Source: Vitellaria paradoxa
Lineage: Eukaryota > Streptophyta > Magnoliopsida > Ericales > Sapotaceae
Direction of reading: 5' to 3'
DNA: 64,000 nt
Assembly: GCA_019916065.1 (NCBI GenBank)
Contig: CM034244.1
Coordinates: 36,708,877 to 36,772,876 of the forward strand
Position numbers and translations under genes: made by a program. Positions within the stretch are counted from its first letter, which is position 1. Each line of letters begins with the position of its first letter. Of the stretch, positions 63,007-64,000 are shown piece after piece. The notes under the pieces were generated by a model. That model was not told the DNA's origin. It saw nothing but the letters and a program-made list of their open reading frames with translations, and made no database searches.

Positions 63007-63519
63007 ATGGCTCCTTCAATTTCGACTTCTCTATCCAACAACTCATGGGATATCACAAACTTTGTAGTCTACGAAGGCAATGGAGTGAAGGGTCTTGCAG
63101 AGATGGGCCTCAAAACCCTACCAAAGCAATACATTCAACCACCCCAAGAAAGGCTATTGGGCATCAACATTGCTCTATTGCCAGAAGTCCATACCCATCA
63201 TTGACATGTCGAACTGGCCCGACCCGAAGGTGGCGGATTCGATCTGCGATGCAGCTGAGAAGTGGGGTTTCTTTCAGATTGTTAACCACGGAATACCCAT
63301 TCGAGTGCTGGAGGATGTGAAGGAGGCGACTCACAGGTTCTTTGGGTTGCCAGCAGAAGAGAAGAGGAAGCACTCCAAAGAGGTTTCTCCTACGAACAAC
63401 GTCCGCTTTGGGACGAGCTTTAGTCCTGAAGCTGAGAAGGCTTTGGAGTGGAAAGATTACCTTAGCCTCTTCTATGTTTCGGATGATGAGGCTGCTGCCT
63501 ACTGGCCTGCTGTGTGCAA
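63007..63519 (+). pseudogene. F6'H1: Feruloyl-CoA 6'-hydroxylase-like dioxygenase, copy C, exon 1, frameshifted
   Basis: Exon 1 of the third F6'H, ending at the usual donor (GTAACT at 63520). Two bases are missing after codon 60 (CCAGAAGTCC where copy B has CCAGAAGAGTCC, near 63187), so translation from the ATG ends after LLPEVHTHH. Downstream, the original frame (IPIIDMSN onward, with intact NHG and VRFGTSF motifs) is undamaged to the exon end. Unlike copy A, the sequence shows no other worn positions, which suggests a very recent event or an error in a GA-repeat context. Exon 2 should begin near 64140, outside the window. Confidence 0.75.
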
Positions 63520-64000
63520 GTAACTATCTTTCCTAATCAAAACATTAAAAACATAAGGGATGTTGACGGGTAGAATATGGGATGGGTATCACTTTTCTTG
63601 CTCTTGTTTTCATTTGTCTCTGTTTTAAGAATGAAATTTCTTCCATATCTGTCTTTTCTAAATAATAGATTCCTCGTTCCCATTTTGAGGATGAAAGTTG
63701 TTCTATACTTATCCAATTAGATAGCAGATTCTCCATATATTCTTGTTTCTATTTACCAACCAAATATAATAACAGTTATAAGTTTTATATTATATATGAA
63801 ATAAATATTAAAAATATTATATAATTATATGTATATACATTAAATAATATTAAAATTAAAATATATAAATTTAAAAATGAGTTTTTAAATGAATAAAAGA
63901 TCGGACGGAAACTATTATACTAGTCTTTATTTCCGTTCAAGATATAGTTTAAAATTTTTATGCCTACTCCTACTCCATTATTAATAGTTTCATACCATTT
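63520..64000 (+). other. F6'H-C intron (partial)
   Basis: AT-rich intron that aligns with 8208-8829 and 30879-31496. It shows more substitutions than the exon. Nothing else is visible to the window end. Confidence 0.7.

Larger units (their letters stand above)
39736..64000 (+). repeat. Segmental duplication unit C (partial, expanded)
   Basis: Third copy. F6'H start codons in B and C are 32643 bases apart, about 10 kb more than between A and B. Three insertions in AAE introns (about 3.1, 3.9 and 3.05 kb) explain most of the excess; conversion of the intron-8 element to a solo LTR removes about 1.6 kb. The window ends inside the F6'H-C intron. Confidence 0.9.

Overview
The window is nuclear DNA of a flowering plant, probably a woody dicot; the species cannot be named from the sequence. 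It is AT-rich, has spliced genes with GT-AG introns of several hundred bases to several kb, and carries plant retrotransposons (Ty3/gypsy-like LTR elements, a TRIM, an RTE-type LINE) and MITE-like insertions. No bacterial, organellar or CRISPR features were seen.

The whole window is one head-to-tail segmental array with three copies of a unit of about 22.5 kb, grown to about 30 kb in the last copy by retrotransposon insertions. All genes are on the + strand. Each unit holds (i) a 14-exon acyl-activating enzyme gene of the AAE17/AAE18 type (peroxisomal AMP-forming acyl-CoA synthetase family, about 732 codons), (ii) 1.8-2.1 kb downstream, a two-exon 2-oxoglutarate/Fe(II) dioxygenase closely resembling feruloyl-CoA 6'-hydroxylase (F6'H, scopoletin-type coumarin synthesis, 370 codons), and (iii) a 6.5-7.6 kb spacer containing a broken ubiquitin-conjugating enzyme (E2) fragment. 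Unit A (1-15950) has AAE exons 9-14, F6'H-A and the spacer. Unit B (15951-39735) is complete. Unit C (39736-64000) has the full AAE span and F6'H exon 1.

The copies have decayed differently. F6'H-B is the only intact dioxygenase: F6'H-A has a 5-bp frameshifting deletion near its start and F6'H-C a 2-bp deletion in exon 1. AAE-B has a TGA in exon 3. AAE-C has a 1-bp deletion at the end of exon 1 and a TAG in exon 8. AAE-A is open in every visible exon, but its first eight exons lie outside the window.

The transposons date the events relative to each other. A TRIM in AAE intron 3 (units B and C) and a short LTR element in AAE intron 8 (all units; only a solo LTR in unit C) predate the duplications. 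The LTR elements in introns 4 and 5 and the RTE LINE in intron 13 are found only in unit C and came later. The intron-5 element has an unusual internal order: integrase on the minus strand, then reverse transcriptase, gag and protease on the plus strand.

An acyl-CoA-forming enzyme repeatedly paired with a hydroxylase that acts on acyl-CoA esters is suggestive. Linkage is the only evidence here for a shared pathway, and the expected compartments differ (peroxisome versus cytosol).
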